The notes: generated by a model from the sequence alone, not told the origin. A DNA stretch of 64,000 bases from Flavobacteriaceae bacterium (GCA_947453885.1 CANGIF010000002.1:78230-142229), one strand, 5' to 3'. Counted from the first letter of the stretch, positions 1 through 13,960 are shown. Numbers and translations: made by a program.

Positions 1-2
1 AT

Positions 3-200
3 GAAATGGGTAAAAGAAAACCAGAAATTGAAATTTATACTGAATTATTAAAAAAACACGATTTATCTCCAAGAAGAACCTTGTTTATTGATGATAAAAA
101 AGAGAATACTGATGCAGCTGCATCGCTTGGAATTCAAGTGTGGAATTTAAAAGTGGGTGAAGAAGATGTTGTTGACTTATTTGAAAAAAAAATATTTTAA
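3..200 (+). CDS. HAD-superfamily hydrolase, C-terminal fragment (5' end outside window)
   Basis: GKRKPEIEIY...LFIDDKKENTDAAASLGIQVW matches HAD motifs III/IV; frame is open to the window edge. Confidence 0.8.
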   Translation, partial: EMGKRKPEIEIYTELLKKHDLSPRRTLFIDDKKENTDAAASLGIQVWNLKVGEEDVVDLFEKKIF

Positions 201-205
201 ACTAA

Positions 206-817
206 TTGACAAATTCCGATTGTTATACAACACTTTCAACTCCTTGTGAAGGAGTACTTTTAAAAGAAAAAAGCAGTAAATTCTTTGGTTATACCTTCCC
301 TGTTGAAACCGAAGAAGAAGTGAAACAAATAATTATTGAATTGCGTAAAAAACATGAAAATGCGGTTCATTTTTGTTATGCCTATCAATTAGGAACTACA
401 ATAAAAAAGCACAGAGTAAATGATGATGGCGAGCCAAGTAATAGTGCAGGAATGCCAATCTATGGTCAAATTCTATCATATAATTTAACCAATGTTTTAG
501 TTGTTGTTGTTCGTTATTTTGGCGGGACAAAATTAGGAGTTAGCGGATTAATAACTGCTTACAAAACTACTGCGAAAATGGCTATTGAAATTTCAGAAAT
601 CATTGAAAAAACAATTGATGTTCGTTTGCAAATCAACTTTGATTATAAAAACATCAACAAAGTTATGCGCATTATTAAAGAAAAAAAACTCACTATTTTA
701 GATCAAAAAATGGAGTTTGATTGTCAAATTGTAATATCAACTCGCAAAAACAATTCTTATGATATTTATGACCTCTTTTCTTCAATATACGATGTTACTA
801 TTAAAAATATATCTTGA
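206..817 (+). CDS. YigZ/IMPACT family protein
   Basis: HFCYAYQLG..NDDGEPSNSAGMPIYGQI..VVVVRYFGGTKLGVSGLI signature; TTG start. Confidence 0.9.
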   Translation: MTNSDCYTTLSTPCEGVLLKEKSSKFFGYTFPVETEEEVKQIIIELRKKHENAVHFCYAYQLGTTIKKHRVNDDGEPSNSAGMPIYGQILSYNLTNVLVVVVRYFGGTKLGVSGLITAYKTTAKMAIEISEIIEKTIDVRLQINFDYKNINKVMRIIKEKKLTILDQKMEFDCQIVISTRKNNSYDIYDLFSSIYDVTIKNIS

Positions 818-938
818 TTTTGAATTAATTCATTTTTTAAGTTTATTCAAAATCTAGTTAGTAACTGATTTATTAAGTGATTTTTTTCATATACTTATCT
901 TTCTTAAATTGAACATTCCAAAAAATAATTGTACTAAA

Positions 939-1616
939 CTAAAGTTCTATACTTTGACCAATTTCAAGTAACATAAGGTCTTTACCCGCTGAAAAGAATT
1001 TTTTAATAGCTTGTTCGTGGTTAATTTCAATAAAGCCAAATGTATCAAAATGATAACCTAAAATTTTATCGCATTCAAGAAAATCTGCTGCAATTATAGC
1101 ATCGTCAACATCCATGGTAAAGTTGTTACCTATAGGTAAAATGACTAAGTCCAATTTGGTTCGTATAGAAATTAGCTTCATATCCATAGAAAGAGCGGTA
1201 TCTCCTGCAATGTAAATGTTTTTATGTTCACCTTCAATCACAAATCCTCCAGGATTTCCTCCATAACTTCCATCAGCAAAAGAACTGCTGTGAATTGCAT
1301 TTACAAATTTAAGTCTTCCAAATTCAAAATCCCAACTTCCACCGTGGTTCATAGGATGAAATTCAATACCTTTCTTACCAAAATAACTTGCTATTTCATA
1401 ATTGGATATCACGATAGCACCTGTTCTTTTGGCAATTGCTTCTACATCTAAAATATGGTCATGATGAGCATGAGTAATCAATATATAATCAGCTTTAATT
1501 GTTGTACTATCAATGTGGGCTGCTTTTGGATTTCCCGTAATAAAAGGATCAACTACAATATTTATGTTTTTTATTTCAATCCCTAATGCAGCATGACCGT
1601 AAAATGTAATCTTCAT
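939..1616 (-). CDS. Metal-dependent hydrolase, metallo-beta-lactamase fold (UPF0173-like)
   Basis: ITFYGHAALGIE, THAHHDHILD motif, IAGDTALSMDM. Confidence 0.9.
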   Translation of the reverse strand: MKITFYGHAALGIEIKNINIVVDPFITGNPKAAHIDSTTIKADYILITHAHHDHILDVEAIAKRTGAIVISNYEIASYFGKKGIEFHPMNHGGSWDFEFGRLKFVNAIHSSSFADGSYGGNPGGFVIEGEHKNIYIAGDTALSMDMKLISIRTKLDLVILPIGNNFTMDVDDAIIAADFLECDKILGYHFDTFGFIEINHEQAIKKFFSAGKDLMLLEIGQSIEL

Positions 1617-1635
1617 AGTTTCAATTTGTTTTAAA

Positions 1636-2586
1636 TTAGGAATTATTTACAATTAAATCTGATAAGAAAAAAATCAGACATAAGGCTAACAAAACTGAAA
1701 GTAAAAAAGTGCTTAAAGCAAGTTTCTTCAATTCTGGATCTAAATTTCTTGGTTCCTTATTTTTATATACGGTAATTAAATGTTTAACCATTGGAAAAAA
1801 AGCAACAACAAAAATATATTGATCAAAATTAAAATTACTTAATAATGCAAAAAGTACTATTAGTATCATTGCAGAAAGTATAAGAAAATAATGATATAAT
1901 TTGGCTTTAGCTCCTCCCATTTTTACAACAATAGTATTTTTACCGCTTTTTCTATCAGACACCTCGTCTCGCATATTGTTTAAATTCAAAACCCCAACAC
2001 TTAAAAGTCCAATCGCTATGGAAGGTAGTAATAGTAAGAAATCCAATTGTTTGGCAAACATAAAGTACGACCCAAAAGTACTAACAAGTCCAAAAAAAAC
2101 AAAAACAAAAATATCGCCATACCCTTTATAACCGTATGCTTCTTTGCCCACCGTATAACGAATTGCAGAAGCAATAGCAACAAGTCCTAACGCTAAGAAA
2201 AAAATAGAATAGTAAAAATATCTGAAATGAAAAGCATTATAAATTAAAGCTATAGCTGCAAAAAATGTTAGAAACGATGTAATAACAATTGCTCTTTTCA
2301 TCTCTTTAGGAGAAATTACTCCGCTTTGAATGGCTCTTTTAGGACCTATCCTTTCGTTATTGTCTGTACCTTTCATACCATCGCCATAATCATTAGCAAA
2401 ATTAGACAAAACTTGAAGCCCAACAGTTGTTAAAAGTAATAATCCAAAGATGCTCCAACTGAACACTTGTGTAGGGGTAAGGATTTCGTCAGTTGGTTTT
2501 GACAATGCGTAAATACTTCCAACAATTATACCAGATACCGATAAAGGTAAAGTTCGAACTCGGGCTGCTTCAATCCAATGTTTCAT
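1636..2586 (-). CDS. menA: 1,4-dihydroxy-2-naphthoate polyprenyltransferase
   Basis: UbiA-type NFANDYGDGMKGTDN and NLNNMRDEVSDRKSGKNT motifs, multiple TM segments. Confidence 0.92.
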   Translation of the reverse strand: MKHWIEAARVRTLPLSVSGIIVGSIYALSKPTDEILTPTQVFSWSIFGLLLLTTVGLQVLSNFANDYGDGMKGTDNNERIGPKRAIQSGVISPKEMKRAIVITSFLTFFAAIALIYNAFHFRYFYYSIFFLALGLVAIASAIRYTVGKEAYGYKGYGDIFVFVFFGLVSTFGSYFMFAKQLDFLLLLPSIAIGLLSVGVLNLNNMRDEVSDRKSGKNTIVVKMGGAKAKLYHYFLILSAMILIVLFALLSNFNFDQYIFVVAFFPMVKHLITVYKNKEPRNLDPELKKLALSTFLLSVLLALCLIFFLSDLIVNNS

Positions 2587-2684
2587 GATATTTATTTTAA
2601 TTAACGAGTAAAGATACTTAATTTTAAAATTAGAAAATGACGAAATATATTCTTAACTATTTTAATAGTTGCGTTTATTACTAG

Positions 2685-4178
2685 CTAATCAAACCAGTTG
2701 TTAACCATTTGACGCTCTATAAATGTTGCCTTATTATGAACAAATTCATTCGTGTTTTTATCATAAGAATACTCTTTTGCCCAATCTAAATGATTTTCAG
2801 CAAGTGCTTTTATTTTAGAACAAACAAAAGCAATTTCGTCGTTAGTTGTTGTTGGATGAATTGACATTCTTATCCAACCTGGTTTCTGAATCAAATCACC
2901 TGAATCAATTTTACAAACTAACTCATGTGATGTTTCTTTTGAAACATTCAGCAAATAATGTCCGTAAGTTCCTGCACAACTACATCCACCTCTTGTTTGA
3001 ATTCCAAATTTATCGTTCAATAATTTAACTCCTAAATTAAAATGTAATTCTTCAATATAAAATGATATTACTCCCAAACGTTCTTTGTGTTGAGAAGCTA
3101 ATATTTTAAGATTATGAATAGAACTTAATTCAGTAAATACATAAGATACTAATTCGTGCTCTCTTTCTAAAATATTATCTATACCCATTTTTTCTTTTAA
3201 TTGAATGGCCAAAGCTGTTTTAATAACTTGAAGAAAACCAGGTGTCCCACCATCTTCTCTATCTTCAATGTTGTCAATGTATTTATGTTCACCCCATGGA
3301 TTTGTCCAAGAAACTGTTCCTCCTCCTGGACAGTCAGGAATACCATTATGGTAGAGTTTTTTATTAAAAACTAAAACACCTGAAGTACCTGGTCCTCCTA
3401 AAAACTTATGAGGAGAAAAGAAAATAGCATCCAAATAACTCTCTGAATCTTTCGGATGCATATCAATAAACACATAAGGTCCAGAACACGCAAAATCAAC
3501 AAAACATACACCATTGTTTTGATGCATTAATTTAGCTACATCATGGTAAGGCGTGCTAATACCAGTTACGTTCGAGCATGAGGTAATTGACGCTATTTTA
3601 AAATTTCTATTTTTGTACTTATCAAGTAATAATTTCAAATTCTCAAGACTAAAAAGGCCTTCTTTACAACTCGGAATAACTTCTACATCAGCTATTGTTT
3701 CAAGCCAAGAAGTTTGATTAGAATGATGCTCCATATGAGAAATAAAAACAATAGGTCGATTTTCAATTGGTATAGAAGTAAACTCTTTTAAATTTTCAGG
3801 TAGTTTTAATCCTAAAATTCGTTGAAATTTATTTACCACGCCTGTCATTCCAGTTCCATCAGTAATCAAAACATCATTATCATTAGCGTTAACATGCTTC
3901 TTTATAATGTTTCTAGCTTTATGATACGCTAAAGTCATTGTGGTTCCAGAAACAGTTGTTTCGGTATGTGTATTGGCAACAAATGGTCCAAAACTATTCA
4001 TTAATTTTTCTTCAATAGGTCGGTATAACCTCCCACTTGCAGTCCAATCTGTATAAATAATTTTTTTTAGTCCAAAAGGAGATTCAAACATTTGATCAAT
4101 TCCAATAATGTTATCTCTAAAGGAATTAAAATAGCGTTCTAATGAAGTAGATAGTGTTTGTTTATCTTTGGAATTCAT
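2685..4178 (-). CDS. Aminotransferase class V (cysteine desulfurase-like)
   Basis: PLP lysine context FFSPHKFLGGPGTSGVLVF; RGGCSCAGTYGHYLL. Confidence 0.85.
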   Translation of the reverse strand: MNSKDKQTLSTSLERYFNSFRDNIIGIDQMFESPFGLKKIIYTDWTASGRLYRPIEEKLMNSFGPFVANTHTETTVSGTTMTLAYHKARNIIKKHVNANDNDVLITDGTGMTGVVNKFQRILGLKLPENLKEFTSIPIENRPIVFISHMEHHSNQTSWLETIADVEVIPSCKEGLFSLENLKLLLDKYKNRNFKIASITSCSNVTGISTPYHDVAKLMHQNNGVCFVDFACSGPYVFIDMHPKDSESYLDAIFFSPHKFLGGPGTSGVLVFNKKLYHNGIPDCPGGGTVSWTNPWGEHKYIDNIEDREDGGTPGFLQVIKTALAIQLKEKMGIDNILEREHELVSYVFTELSSIHNLKILASQHKERLGVISFYIEELHFNLGVKLLNDKFGIQTRGGCSCAGTYGHYLLNVSKETSHELVCKIDSGDLIQKPGWIRMSIHPTTTNDEIAFVCSKIKALAENHLDWAKEYSYDKNTNEFVHNKATFIERQMVNNWFD

Positions 4179-4326
4179 GTAAAATTAATTTGCATCAAAT
4201 ATACATTAATTTAAATATTTATCATTTTGAGCATGTGAATTGTTTTATAAATTAAATTTAACTTTTCTAATTCTTGAATTATAAATTTAAAATTGAGATC
4301 ATATGAAATAAATCGATTAAATACAT

Positions 4327-4357
4327 AAAAAAAACCCGAATTTCTTCGGGTTTTTTT
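4327..4357. terminator. Rho-independent terminator (bidirectional)
   Basis: AAAAAAAACCCGAA-tttc-TTCGGGTTTTTTT just downstream of the secDF stop. Confidence 0.92.
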
Positions 4358-4376
4358 ATATTATACTAAAAGAGAA

Positions 4377-7300
4377 TTAATCGTTATGCTGATGCTCAAC
4401 AGCTTCTTTATCACTAGCTGAAATGGTATCTACTAACACTGGTGTTGCAATAAATAATGACGAATAGGTTCCAACAACAATACCTATTAACATTGCAAAA
4501 ATGAATCCTCTAATTGATTCACCTCCAAATATGAACATTATTAATAATACTAATATCATTGTTAATGAAGTATTAATTGTTCTAGACATTGTAGTATTAA
4601 TAGATTGGTTTACTATTTCGGCAAATGTACCTTTTGCTTTACCACCTAAAAATTCTCTAACTCTATCAAAAACAATAACAGTATCATTCATTGAATATCC
4701 AATTACTGTTAAAATAGCGGCAATAAAATGCTGGTCAATTTCCATCCCGAATGGCATAACTTTCCATAATAAAGAATAAATTCCTAATACGAATATAACA
4801 TCATGAGCAACTGCAGCAATCGCACCTAAACTATATTGCCATTTTCTAAAACTTATCATTAAATATAAAAACACAATTGCCATTGCCCCTAAAACAGCCC
4901 AGTAGGCATTTGTTTTAATGTCGTCTGCAACAGAAGGCCCTACTTTTGAAGCTTGTAAAATTCCAACTTTTTTTCCATCATATGCATTAACAAATTGTTC
5001 GTAGGTTAAGCTTGAACTGTAGTATTTTTTCAAACTTTCAAATAACATTTTATTAATTTCTTGATCAACTTCAACACCGTGCTCTTTTACTTTGTATTTA
5101 GTAGTGATTTTTAATTGATTTGCGTTACCAAATGTTTTAGCTTCAGCACTTTCAAATACTTTAACCAAATCAGCTTTTACTGTTTCAGCAACAACAGGTT
5201 TTTCAAAACGTACTTGAAAAGTTCTCCCTCCAACAAAATCAACACCTTGATTTAAACCATTTGTTGATAGTGAAATGATACTAACTATTACAACTGTTCC
5301 AGAGAAAATATACGTCCATTTTTTTATTCCTAAGAAATCAAAATGAAAATTAGTGAACCAGTTTTTAGAGAAATTTGTTACAAAAGATAACTTATTACCT
5401 CTACTTACACTCCAATCCAAAAGAATTCTTGAAATGAAAATTGAAGTAAACAAAGAAGTAAAAATACCAATTAATAAAGTAGTTGCAAATCCTTTAATTG
5501 GACCTGTTCCAAAAATTAAAAGTACTAATCCAGTTAAAACGTGAGTTACATTTGCGTCAATTATAGAACGCATTGCTCCTTTCCAACCAAATGATGTATT
5601 AATAGCATCTTCTAACGTTTTACCATGGCGAAGTTCTTCTTTTGCTCTTTCATATATAATTATATTTGCATCAACTGCTGTACCCATTGTTAAAACAATA
5701 CCTGCAATTCCTGGTAGAGTCAATACTGCTCCTAAACTTGCTAATATTCCAAATAAAAACAATAAGTTTACTGCTAGTGCAATATTTGCATACCATCCTG
5801 ATTTCCCATAATAAATCATCATCCAAAGTGATACCAATAATAATCCAACAATAGAAGATGTTGTTCCGTTGTCAATAGCCTCTTGGCCTAAGGATGGCCC
5901 TACCACTTCAGATTGTACAATTTCAGCAGCAGCTGGTAATTTTCCCGCTCTTAATACATTAGCTAAATCTTTTGTTTCAGTTAGTGTAAAATTACCTGAA
6001 ATTTCAGAATTACCTCCAGCTATTGGCCCAGTTGAAACACCAGGAGCAGAATAAACAATATTATCTAATACAATAGCAATATTACTTTGTTGAGTATATG
6101 CTCTACCTGTCAATTCTTCCCAAATTTTTGCTCCTTTGGCATTCATTTGCATTGAAACTGCGGGTTTTCCTGATTGATCAAATGTGTCTTTTGCATCTGT
6201 TACAACACCACCACTCATTGGTGGTTGATTGTCTCTATTGCCTTTCATTACATACAATTCAACAGCTAATGTCTTAACTGAACCTTTTACCATTGTTGGG
6301 TTAACAACTTGTTGCTTTAAAACATCAACTTCGTCAGGTTTTCCCCATAAAAATTTAGCATAATGCAATTCAGCTGGTAGTAACGCTTTAATATCATCTC
6401 TTTTTAGGTATGAATTTACAACTGCAGTATCTTTGGGATTAAAATAAGCAACTATTGGACCATTTCCAATTGCAATTATTTTGTCAATTAATGGACTTTT
6501 ACCTTTTTTGGTAGAAGTTGAATCTTTTGAATCGTTACCCAACAAAGCTTCAACTCCTTTTTTTGTTGATTTTGTTGTATCAGTAGTGGCAGTCACTACA
6601 ACATTATTTTTCTCTGTTTTTTTAAGAGCCTCATCGGCAGACATTATAAAATTACCTAAATCAGATGCTTTATAAGTTTCCCAAAACTCTAATTGCGCAG
6701 TACTTTGTAACAATTTTTTTACACGATCAACATCTTTAGCACCAGGAAGTTCAACTAAAATTCTTCCAGACTCACCCAATCTTTGAATATTAGGTTGTGT
6801 AACACCAAATTTATCTATACGCTTTCTTAATACTTCAAAAGCACTAATAATTGATTCATCAACTTTTTTCTTAATAACTTTTTTTGCTTCAGCATCAGTC
6901 ATTTTAAAAGTTATTTCATCACCTAGATTTTTATTCGCAAAAATATCAGGAGAAGCTAATTTAGTTTTACCAGATGCAGCTTTTTCAAATTCAATAAAAA
7001 AAGCATCTAAATAATCTTGATTACCTTCTCTATGTAATGTAGCATCAGCTAAAGCTTTATTAAAAATTGGATCTTTAGAATTATTAGCTAACCCCTTTAA
7101 AATATCTTTTACAGATATTTCTAAAATCACATTGATTCCACCCTCTAAGTCAAGTCCTTTGTTAATTTGTTTTTCTTTTACATCGTTAAAAGTAAACATA
7201 TTTAAGAATACTTTTTGTTTACCTATTGAATCCAAATACATAAACTCTTTTTTGGAGTCTCCTTTGGCAAATTGTTTGGCATCCTTTTGAATTTTATTGG

Positions 7301-7382
7301 AAACAAAAGTGAAAGATAATTGGTAAATGCTTACCAATGCAAATAGAATTGCGAAAAATTTAATTAGTCCTTTATTCTGCAT
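4377..7382 (-). CDS. secDF: Fused protein translocase subunit SecDF
   Basis: GLDLEGGINVILE (SecD), GIAGIVLTMGTAVDANIIIYER, then GVDFVGGRTFQVRF and GYSMNDTVIVFDRVRE (SecF) in one 1001-aa frame. Confidence 0.97.
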   Translation of the reverse strand: MQNKGLIKFFAILFALVSIYQLSFTFVSNKIQKDAKQFAKGDSKKEFMYLDSIGKQKVFLNMFTFNDVKEKQINKGLDLEGGINVILEISVKDILKGLANNSKDPIFNKALADATLHREGNQDYLDAFFIEFEKAASGKTKLASPDIFANKNLGDEITFKMTDAEAKKVIKKKVDESIISAFEVLRKRIDKFGVTQPNIQRLGESGRILVELPGAKDVDRVKKLLQSTAQLEFWETYKASDLGNFIMSADEALKKTEKNNVVVTATTDTTKSTKKGVEALLGNDSKDSTSTKKGKSPLIDKIIAIGNGPIVAYFNPKDTAVVNSYLKRDDIKALLPAELHYAKFLWGKPDEVDVLKQQVVNPTMVKGSVKTLAVELYVMKGNRDNQPPMSGGVVTDAKDTFDQSGKPAVSMQMNAKGAKIWEELTGRAYTQQSNIAIVLDNIVYSAPGVSTGPIAGGNSEISGNFTLTETKDLANVLRAGKLPAAAEIVQSEVVGPSLGQEAIDNGTTSSIVGLLLVSLWMMIYYGKSGWYANIALAVNLLFLFGILASLGAVLTLPGIAGIVLTMGTAVDANIIIYERAKEELRHGKTLEDAINTSFGWKGAMRSIIDANVTHVLTGLVLLIFGTGPIKGFATTLLIGIFTSLFTSIFISRILLDWSVSRGNKLSFVTNFSKNWFTNFHFDFLGIKKWTYIFSGTVVIVSIISLSTNGLNQGVDFVGGRTFQVRFEKPVVAETVKADLVKVFESAEAKTFGNANQLKITTKYKVKEHGVEVDQEINKMLFESLKKYYSSSLTYEQFVNAYDGKKVGILQASKVGPSVADDIKTNAYWAVLGAMAIVFLYLMISFRKWQYSLGAIAAVAHDVIFVLGIYSLLWKVMPFGMEIDQHFIAAILTVIGYSMNDTVIVFDRVREFLGGKAKGTFAEIVNQSINTTMSRTINTSLTMILVLLIMFIFGGESIRGFIFAMLIGIVVGTYSSLFIATPVLVDTISASDKEAVEHQHND

Positions 7383-7503
7383 TACTTATAAATTAATTAA
7401 TTTAGTTTGAAAAATAGATGTTTAAAAATAATATTATAAACATAATTTATTTTTTTAACAAAAATTCAATTATGTTATCTCTTTACTATTTTTTTGAAAC
7501 GTG

Positions 7504-7534
7504 CAAATATATAATTAACCAATAGATTAACCAA
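7504..7534 (-). promoter_or_regulatory. Putative Bacteroidota-type promoter upstream of secDF
   Basis: Minus strand TTG-N20-TATATTTG, matching the -33 TTG / -7 TAnnTTTG consensus. Confidence 0.55.
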
Positions 7535-7558
7535 TTTATTTACAAATTAATGTTAAAT

Positions 7559-7586
7559 AAAAAGACTGCCTACAAGCAGTCTTTTT
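7559..7586. terminator. Rho-independent terminator downstream of mdh
   Basis: AAAAAGACTGC-ctacaa-GCAGTCTTTTT. Confidence 0.9.
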
Positions 7587-7602
7587 ATTATATTTAAATA
7601 TA

Positions 7603-8538
7603 CTATACTAAAACTGTACTTAAAGCATCATTCATATTTCTAACCGCATCAGCGCTTTTAGAAAATAACGCTTTCTCGTTATCATTTAGATCAATAGTTA
7701 CAATTTCTTCAATTCCGTTTTTACCAATTATACATGGAACGCCAATACATATATCACTTTGTCCATATTCTCCTTCAAGCATAACGGAACAAGCTATCAT
7801 TTTTCTTTGGTCGTTCAAAATACTATCAACAAGGTATGCAACTGAAGCTCCGGGCGCGTACCAAGCTGAAGTTCCTAACAAAGCTGTTAAAGTAGCGCCG
7901 CCGACCATTGTATCTGCTGCAACTTTATCCAAACGTTCTTGACTCAAAAATTGAGAAACAGGTATTCCATTGTATGCTGCTAGCCTTGTTAATGGAATCA
8001 TTGTAGTATCACCATGACCACCTATTACCATTGCAGAAACATCGTTTGCTGGTTTATCTAAAGCTTGTGACAAATAAGTTTTAAATCGAGAGCTATCTAG
8101 TGCTCCACCCATTCCTATAATTCTGTTTTTTGGTAAACCAGTAGCTTTTAATGCTAAGTATGTCATTGTATCCATTGGATTTGAAACAATAACTATAATA
8201 GCATTTGGCGAATGTGATAGCACATTTTCAACAACTGTTTTTACAATTCCTGCATTAATCCCAATAAGCTCTTCTCTTGTCATTCCTGGCTTTCTTGGAA
8301 TACCTGAAGTTATTACAACAACATTACTATTTGCTGTTCTAGAATAATCATTTGTGACACCTACTACTTTGGTGTTAAATCCTGTATTAGTAGCACATTG
8401 CATAATATCAAGCGCTTTACCCTCTGCAAAGCCTTCTTTAATATCTAATAATACTACTTCACTAGCAATTCCTCTATATGAAATTGCATCTGCACATGTG
8501 GCGCCTACATTTCCAGCACCTACGATTGTAACTTTCAT
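7603..8538 (-). CDS. mdh: Malate dehydrogenase
   Basis: MKVTIVGAGNVGATCA Rossmann start, IVSNPMDTMTYLA, MVIGGHGDTTMIPL. Confidence 0.95.
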   Translation of the reverse strand: MKVTIVGAGNVGATCADAISYRGIASEVVLLDIKEGFAEGKALDIMQCATNTGFNTKVVGVTNDYSRTANSNVVVITSGIPRKPGMTREELIGINAGIVKTVVENVLSHSPNAIIVIVSNPMDTMTYLALKATGLPKNRIIGMGGALDSSRFKTYLSQALDKPANDVSAMVIGGHGDTTMIPLTRLAAYNGIPVSQFLSQERLDKVAADTMVGGATLTALLGTSAWYAPGASVAYLVDSILNDQRKMIACSVMLEGEYGQSDICIGVPCIIGKNGIEEIVTIDLNDNEKALFSKSADAVRNMNDALSTVLV

Positions 8539-8563
8539 TTTATTGTGTGTTTAATATTTGTAT

Positions 8564-11537
<2,974 letters not shown>

Positions 11538-11559
11538 CTATATTTTTTTGTATAACACG

Positions 11560-11567
11560 CAAATATA
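11560..11567 (-). promoter_or_regulatory. Putative TAnnTTTG -7 box upstream of gyrB
   Basis: TATATTTG on minus strand 35 nt from the gyrB start; -33 element weak. Confidence 0.4.
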
Positions 11568-11643
11568 TAAAATCGTACCTAATTTTTATTAGGTAATAGC
11601 AATTAAGAAGTTTAAGTTATCAACAATTGTTGATTTTTATAAT

Positions 11644-11675
11644 AAAAAAAGCGTTCAAGTATGTTAAACGCCTTT
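11644..11675. terminator. Rho-independent terminator downstream of asnB
   Basis: AAAAAAAGCGTT...AACGCCTTT hairpin right after the asnB stop. Confidence 0.7.
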
Positions 11676-11690
11676 AATTAAAAAATTTTA

Positions 11691-13304
11691 TTAAACATGA
11701 ATTGATTTGGCTATATGCACATCAGCTTGTAAATGAGCTGCATTGGCCCTTCCGCTTGGATCTTGATTTTCTTGCCATTTTGGAATCCATTTTCTTACTG
11801 TTTGTGCAGCACTTACTTGTGGGTAAAACTTTTGAAAAATCATTCTATAATAGAAAGCTTCTTTTGTTGTTGGGGTATTGTATGGAAATAATTCCGAAGC
11901 TTTCTCAAATTGTTCATCTGATATTTGTTCGGAACAATAAGTAATTAAATTATCTATCCAAGTGTAGCCTACTCCGTCTGAAAATTGCTCCTTTTGACGC
12001 CATAAAACTTCATCCGGCAAATAGGGTGTTTCAGGAGTGTCGAAAGCTTTTCTTAAAATGTACTTTTCAACACCATTATACGTTTTAGGTTGTTTTTCAG
12101 TAGCTTTAATTAACATTGAAACATTTAAAAAATCTTTATCTAAAAATGGAACTCTAGCTTCTAAACCATGAGCCATTGTTGACTTATCCGCTCTTAATAA
12201 ATCAGCTGTAAATAATTTTTGAACTCGCTCAATTGTTTCTTTTTGAAAATCTTCAGTAGTGGGAGCGTTTCTAAAATATAAATATCCTCCAAAAATCTCA
12301 TCAGCTCCTTCACCTGATAAAACAACTTTTACACCTAAATCAGTTATTGCTTTAGATAAAAAATACATTGGAGTACTGGCTCTAATTGATGTAACATCAT
12401 AAGTTTCAAGATGCCAAATTAATCTTTCTAAAATTGAAATACCTTGTTCGATTGTAAAATGAATTTCATGATGTTGAGTCCCTAAAAATAAAGCAACTTT
12501 ACGAGCTGCAATTGCATCAGGAGCATTTTCATCTAATCCTATTGAAAATGAATGCAAAGTTTTTCCACTTTCTTTTAATAATCTTGCTGCAATTGATGAT
12601 GTTAAAGATGAATCTAATCCTCCTGAAAGTAATACTCCTATTGGAACATCGCTCATTAAACGTTTTCTGGTAGCTTCTGTTAAAGAATTTCGAATTGAAT
12701 CCAAAGATAATTCATTAATTGCATTATTAAAATCTTCATAATCTGGATTGTAATATTTTACAAAACCAGTATTTGCGGTATAATAATGTCCTGGAGGAAA
12801 AGTTGAAAAAGTTTTACATTGATCTGCTATTGGTTTCATTTCCGATGCAAAATATATTCTACCTCTTTCGTCTAAACCATAATATAAGGGTTTAACGCCT
12901 AATGGGTCTCTCGCTGCTATAAAATCATCACCATTAATTACAACAAAAGCAAAATCTCCATCTAATTTATCTAAAAAATCATAACCAAACTCTTCGTATA
13001 AATGTACAATTACTTCAGAATCAGATTTAGTTTTAAAAGTATGATACTTTAATACTCCATTTCTTAATTCATGATGGTTGTAAATTTCACCATTATGAAC
13101 CATCCAAGCTGATTCTGTGCCATTTATTGGTTGTTTTCCAGAATGTAAATCTATTATTGACAATCTTTCATGGCTCAATATATGACCATTCTCCGTTACA
13201 TGAATATCACTTTCGTCTGGTCCTCTATGAGACATTCTCTTAGATAGTTGTTTAACTAATTCTTCATCTTTACCTTTACCTATTATTGCTAAAATTCCAC
13301 ACAT
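11691..13304 (-). CDS. asnB: Asparagine synthetase B (glutamine-hydrolysing)
   Basis: MCGILAIIGK N-terminal Cys, RMSHRGPDESD, GVLLSGGLDSSLTSSIAAR, SGEGADEIFGGYLYF. Confidence 0.96.
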   Translation of the reverse strand: MCGILAIIGKGKDEELVKQLSKRMSHRGPDESDIHVTENGHILSHERLSIIDLHSGKQPINGTESAWMVHNGEIYNHHELRNGVLKYHTFKTKSDSEVIVHLYEEFGYDFLDKLDGDFAFVVINGDDFIAARDPLGVKPLYYGLDERGRIYFASEMKPIADQCKTFSTFPPGHYYTANTGFVKYYNPDYEDFNNAINELSLDSIRNSLTEATRKRLMSDVPIGVLLSGGLDSSLTSSIAARLLKESGKTLHSFSIGLDENAPDAIAARKVALFLGTQHHEIHFTIEQGISILERLIWHLETYDVTSIRASTPMYFLSKAITDLGVKVVLSGEGADEIFGGYLYFRNAPTTEDFQKETIERVQKLFTADLLRADKSTMAHGLEARVPFLDKDFLNVSMLIKATEKQPKTYNGVEKYILRKAFDTPETPYLPDEVLWRQKEQFSDGVGYTWIDNLITYCSEQISDEQFEKASELFPYNTPTTKEAFYYRMIFQKFYPQVSAAQTVRKWIPKWQENQDPSGRANAAHLQADVHIAKSIHV

Positions 13305-13498
13305 ATTCTATTTCTTTTCTTTATAAATTATCTAGCTGTCAAATAATATTTTTTATTATTTGAGCAAATTTGAAGTATTTATATTAATTATTAAATCTAA
13401 AATTGATTTTTAATTACATAATATAATCAAAAATAGATTTATTGTATTTTTATGAAAGATTAAAATATAAAATTGAAATAAAACTTTAAAACTGTAAT

Positions 13499-13960
13499 TT
13501 AAACTACACTTTGAATAATGTACTTCGTTTTATTTAATTCAAAAGAATAGCCAACAGAGTTTCCCATAAGTTTACTTCCTAAAGGAGATTGTGGTGAAAT
13601 AGCAAATATTGTTTTACTATTTATAGAAATTTTAGGTAATGCTGTACTCATGTAAAGTAGAATTCCATTTGTTTCAATTAAACTTCCTAAAGTAATTGTA
13701 TTATGTTGATTTAAAGGATTAATCTTAATCAGAATACCGTATTGAGTTCTATATTCTGTTACTTTAAAGTTTAATTTTTCTTGTTCAATATGCATCATTG
13801 AAAGCGCTGTTTCATGTTTATCGCCAGCAGAACCCTTTGCATCATTTTGAGAATCGATCGAAAGATTAATGATCATGTCTTGAAAAACATCAATTCGGTC
13901 TTGAATTATTTCAAGTAAACGTTTATGAATTTGTTCTTTAATTGTCATTTTAAATGTCAA
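13499..13960 (-). CDS. GreA/GreB-like transcription elongation factor family protein
   Basis: N-terminal coiled-coil with SAGDKHETALSMMHIEQEK; C-terminal AISPQSPLGSKLMGNSVGYSFELN. Confidence 0.75.
   Translation of the reverse strand: MTFKMTIKEQIHKRLLEIIQDRIDVFQDMIINLSIDSQNDAKGSAGDKHETALSMMHIEQEKLNFKVTEYRTQYGILIKINPLNQHNTITLGSLIETNGILLYMSTALPKISINSKTIFAISPQSPLGSKLMGNSVGYSFELNKTKYIIQSVV

Noticed and set aside
1224-1451. Antisense ORFs on the opposite strand of clear genes (e.g. 1224-1451, 4501-4779, 26587-27009, 42677-42886, 45388-45636)
   Set aside because: Each lies entirely or almost entirely within a strongly supported gene on the other strand, with low-complexity or implausible protein sequence.
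4377-7382. SecD-SecF fusion as a novel protein or frameshift artefact
   Set aside because: Fused SecDF is well known in Bacteroidota; the frame is continuous and all motifs are present.
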